From Granulicella aggregans (GTDB lineage Bacteria; Acidobacteriota; Terriglobia; Terriglobales; Acidobacteriaceae): DNA of 64,000 nucleotides. The notes below the pieces were generated by a model. That model did not search any database, was not told the DNA's origin, and saw only the letters and a list, made by a program, of their open reading frames with translations. Position 1 is the first letter of the stretch; the number at the start of each line of letters is the position of its first letter. The position numbers were made by a program, and so were the translations under genes. Location: the NCBI RefSeq assembly GCF_014203275.1, contig NZ_JACHIP010000003.1, positions 806,001 to 870,000 of the forward strand, in the 5' to 3' direction. This document shows positions 63,424 to 64,000 of this stretch, one piece after another.

Positions 63424-64000
63424 TCATGCTGGAGCGACTACCAGAGGGTTCTTAGCGAATGTGCCGTCTCGTCTCGCTTTATCGAAGTGCTTCTGCGTTT
63501 TCAGCAAAGCGATGAGGACTCCAAGCAGTCTGTCGGCTAAACCGCGCAATGCCCGTGCATGCTGGTGGCCTGCTCCCCTCAGTGCGTCGTAGTGTTTTCG
63601 GCTCCTGATGTCACAGCAGAGGCTACTTGTCGCCCAATAGAACACTGCGTTTCGCAAGCGCGGACTGCAAGCCTGACGCATGCCGACGGTTTTTCTCTTG
63701 CCGCTTTGCCTAGTAACCGGAGCCGTGCCGGCATAACAGCGCAATGCCTCGTAATCCCGGTCCCGGATCGGCTTGGAGGCCTCCGTCAGAATAGCTGCGG
63801 CGACAGCAGGGCCGATACCAGGAATAGATAGGAGCAGGCCGGCATCGCACGGTGGCTGATTCGTCCCTGCGTTCGCCTCAGTCATGACGGTTAGGAGGCA
63901 CTTGATGCGATTGCCCACTTCCCGAAGTTGCTCCTCCAGTAGCCTCACCTGGGGAAGCGGCAGTTGAACATGCTCACAGGCCGCCTCGGCTGCGCCTGGA
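63424..64000 (-). mobile_element. IS110-family transposase (5' partial at window end)
   Basis: On the minus strand the frame is open to base 64000. The C-terminal IS116/IS110/IS902 domain is clear: LLLSIPGIGPAVAAAILTEA, LRCYAGTAPVTRQSGKRK, RNAVFYWATSSLCCDIRSRK. The N-terminal DEDD nuclease half lies outside the window. IS110 elements move without long inverted repeats and use a non-coding RNA guide encoded near the ends in characterised members; the 3' end region is at 63424 and below. Transposase stop at 63424-63426. Confidence 0.85.

Overview
The window looks like chromosomal DNA of an acidobacterium, probably class Terriglobia (inferred from gene families, not from a marker gene). The supporting features are a MacB/FtsX-type 'ADOP' permease, a winged-helix/Ser-Thr kinase/TPR fusion, a CarboxypepD_reg TonB receptor leading a glycoside hydrolase operon, NHL-repeat and glycine-rich surface proteins, and tyrosine recombinases. 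I saw no rRNA, tRNA or CRISPR array.

Layout. 0-6.9 kb: 3' part of an NHL-repeat surface protein, a Tat-exported aldo/keto reductase broken by one in-frame TAA, its divergent AraC-type regulator with a 21-bp-periodic tandem site between them, and a secreted esterase. 7.4-8.3 kb: an ECF sigma factor between two small CPxC membrane proteins. 8.5-23.3 kb: a segment bounded by 77-bp direct repeats (76/77 identical) with a truncated tyrosine recombinase at its right edge. It carries a TetR regulator, a minus-strand redox cluster (SDR, two NmrA-like proteins, two related small proteins, an RclC-like protein, carbonic anhydrase, alpha/beta hydrolase), the large kinase, an AraC regulator and a JmjC-like cupin. 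23.5-29.6 kb: one giant secreted protein with five ~270-residue glycine-rich modules. 30.2-42.1 kb: a sugar-use locus (TonB receptor, GH59-like galactosidase, DUF5107/TPR protein, sugar MFS transporter) with a divergent LacI-type regulator and a 14-bp palindromic operator candidate. 42.8-44.2 kb: an AbiE-type toxin-antitoxin pair. 44.6-46.5 kb: a second reductase plus AraC module, ending at an IS21 remnant.

From 46.5 kb to the end the window turns into accessory DNA: small orphan genes in both orientations, broken SRAP genes, an IS30-derived miniature element, fused remnants of a kinase and a phosphatase, and an IS110 transposase running off the edge. Between 51.3 and 63.4 kb most gaps between the orphan genes hold a copy of one 67-96 bp imperfect palindrome. 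This cassette-like arrangement is the most unusual feature here. A different palindrome family occupies 5-30 kb.

The main gene sets work as units: AraC plus reductase (twice), sigma factor plus two membrane proteins, LacI plus TonB/GH59/TPR/MFS, and AbiEi plus AbiEii.
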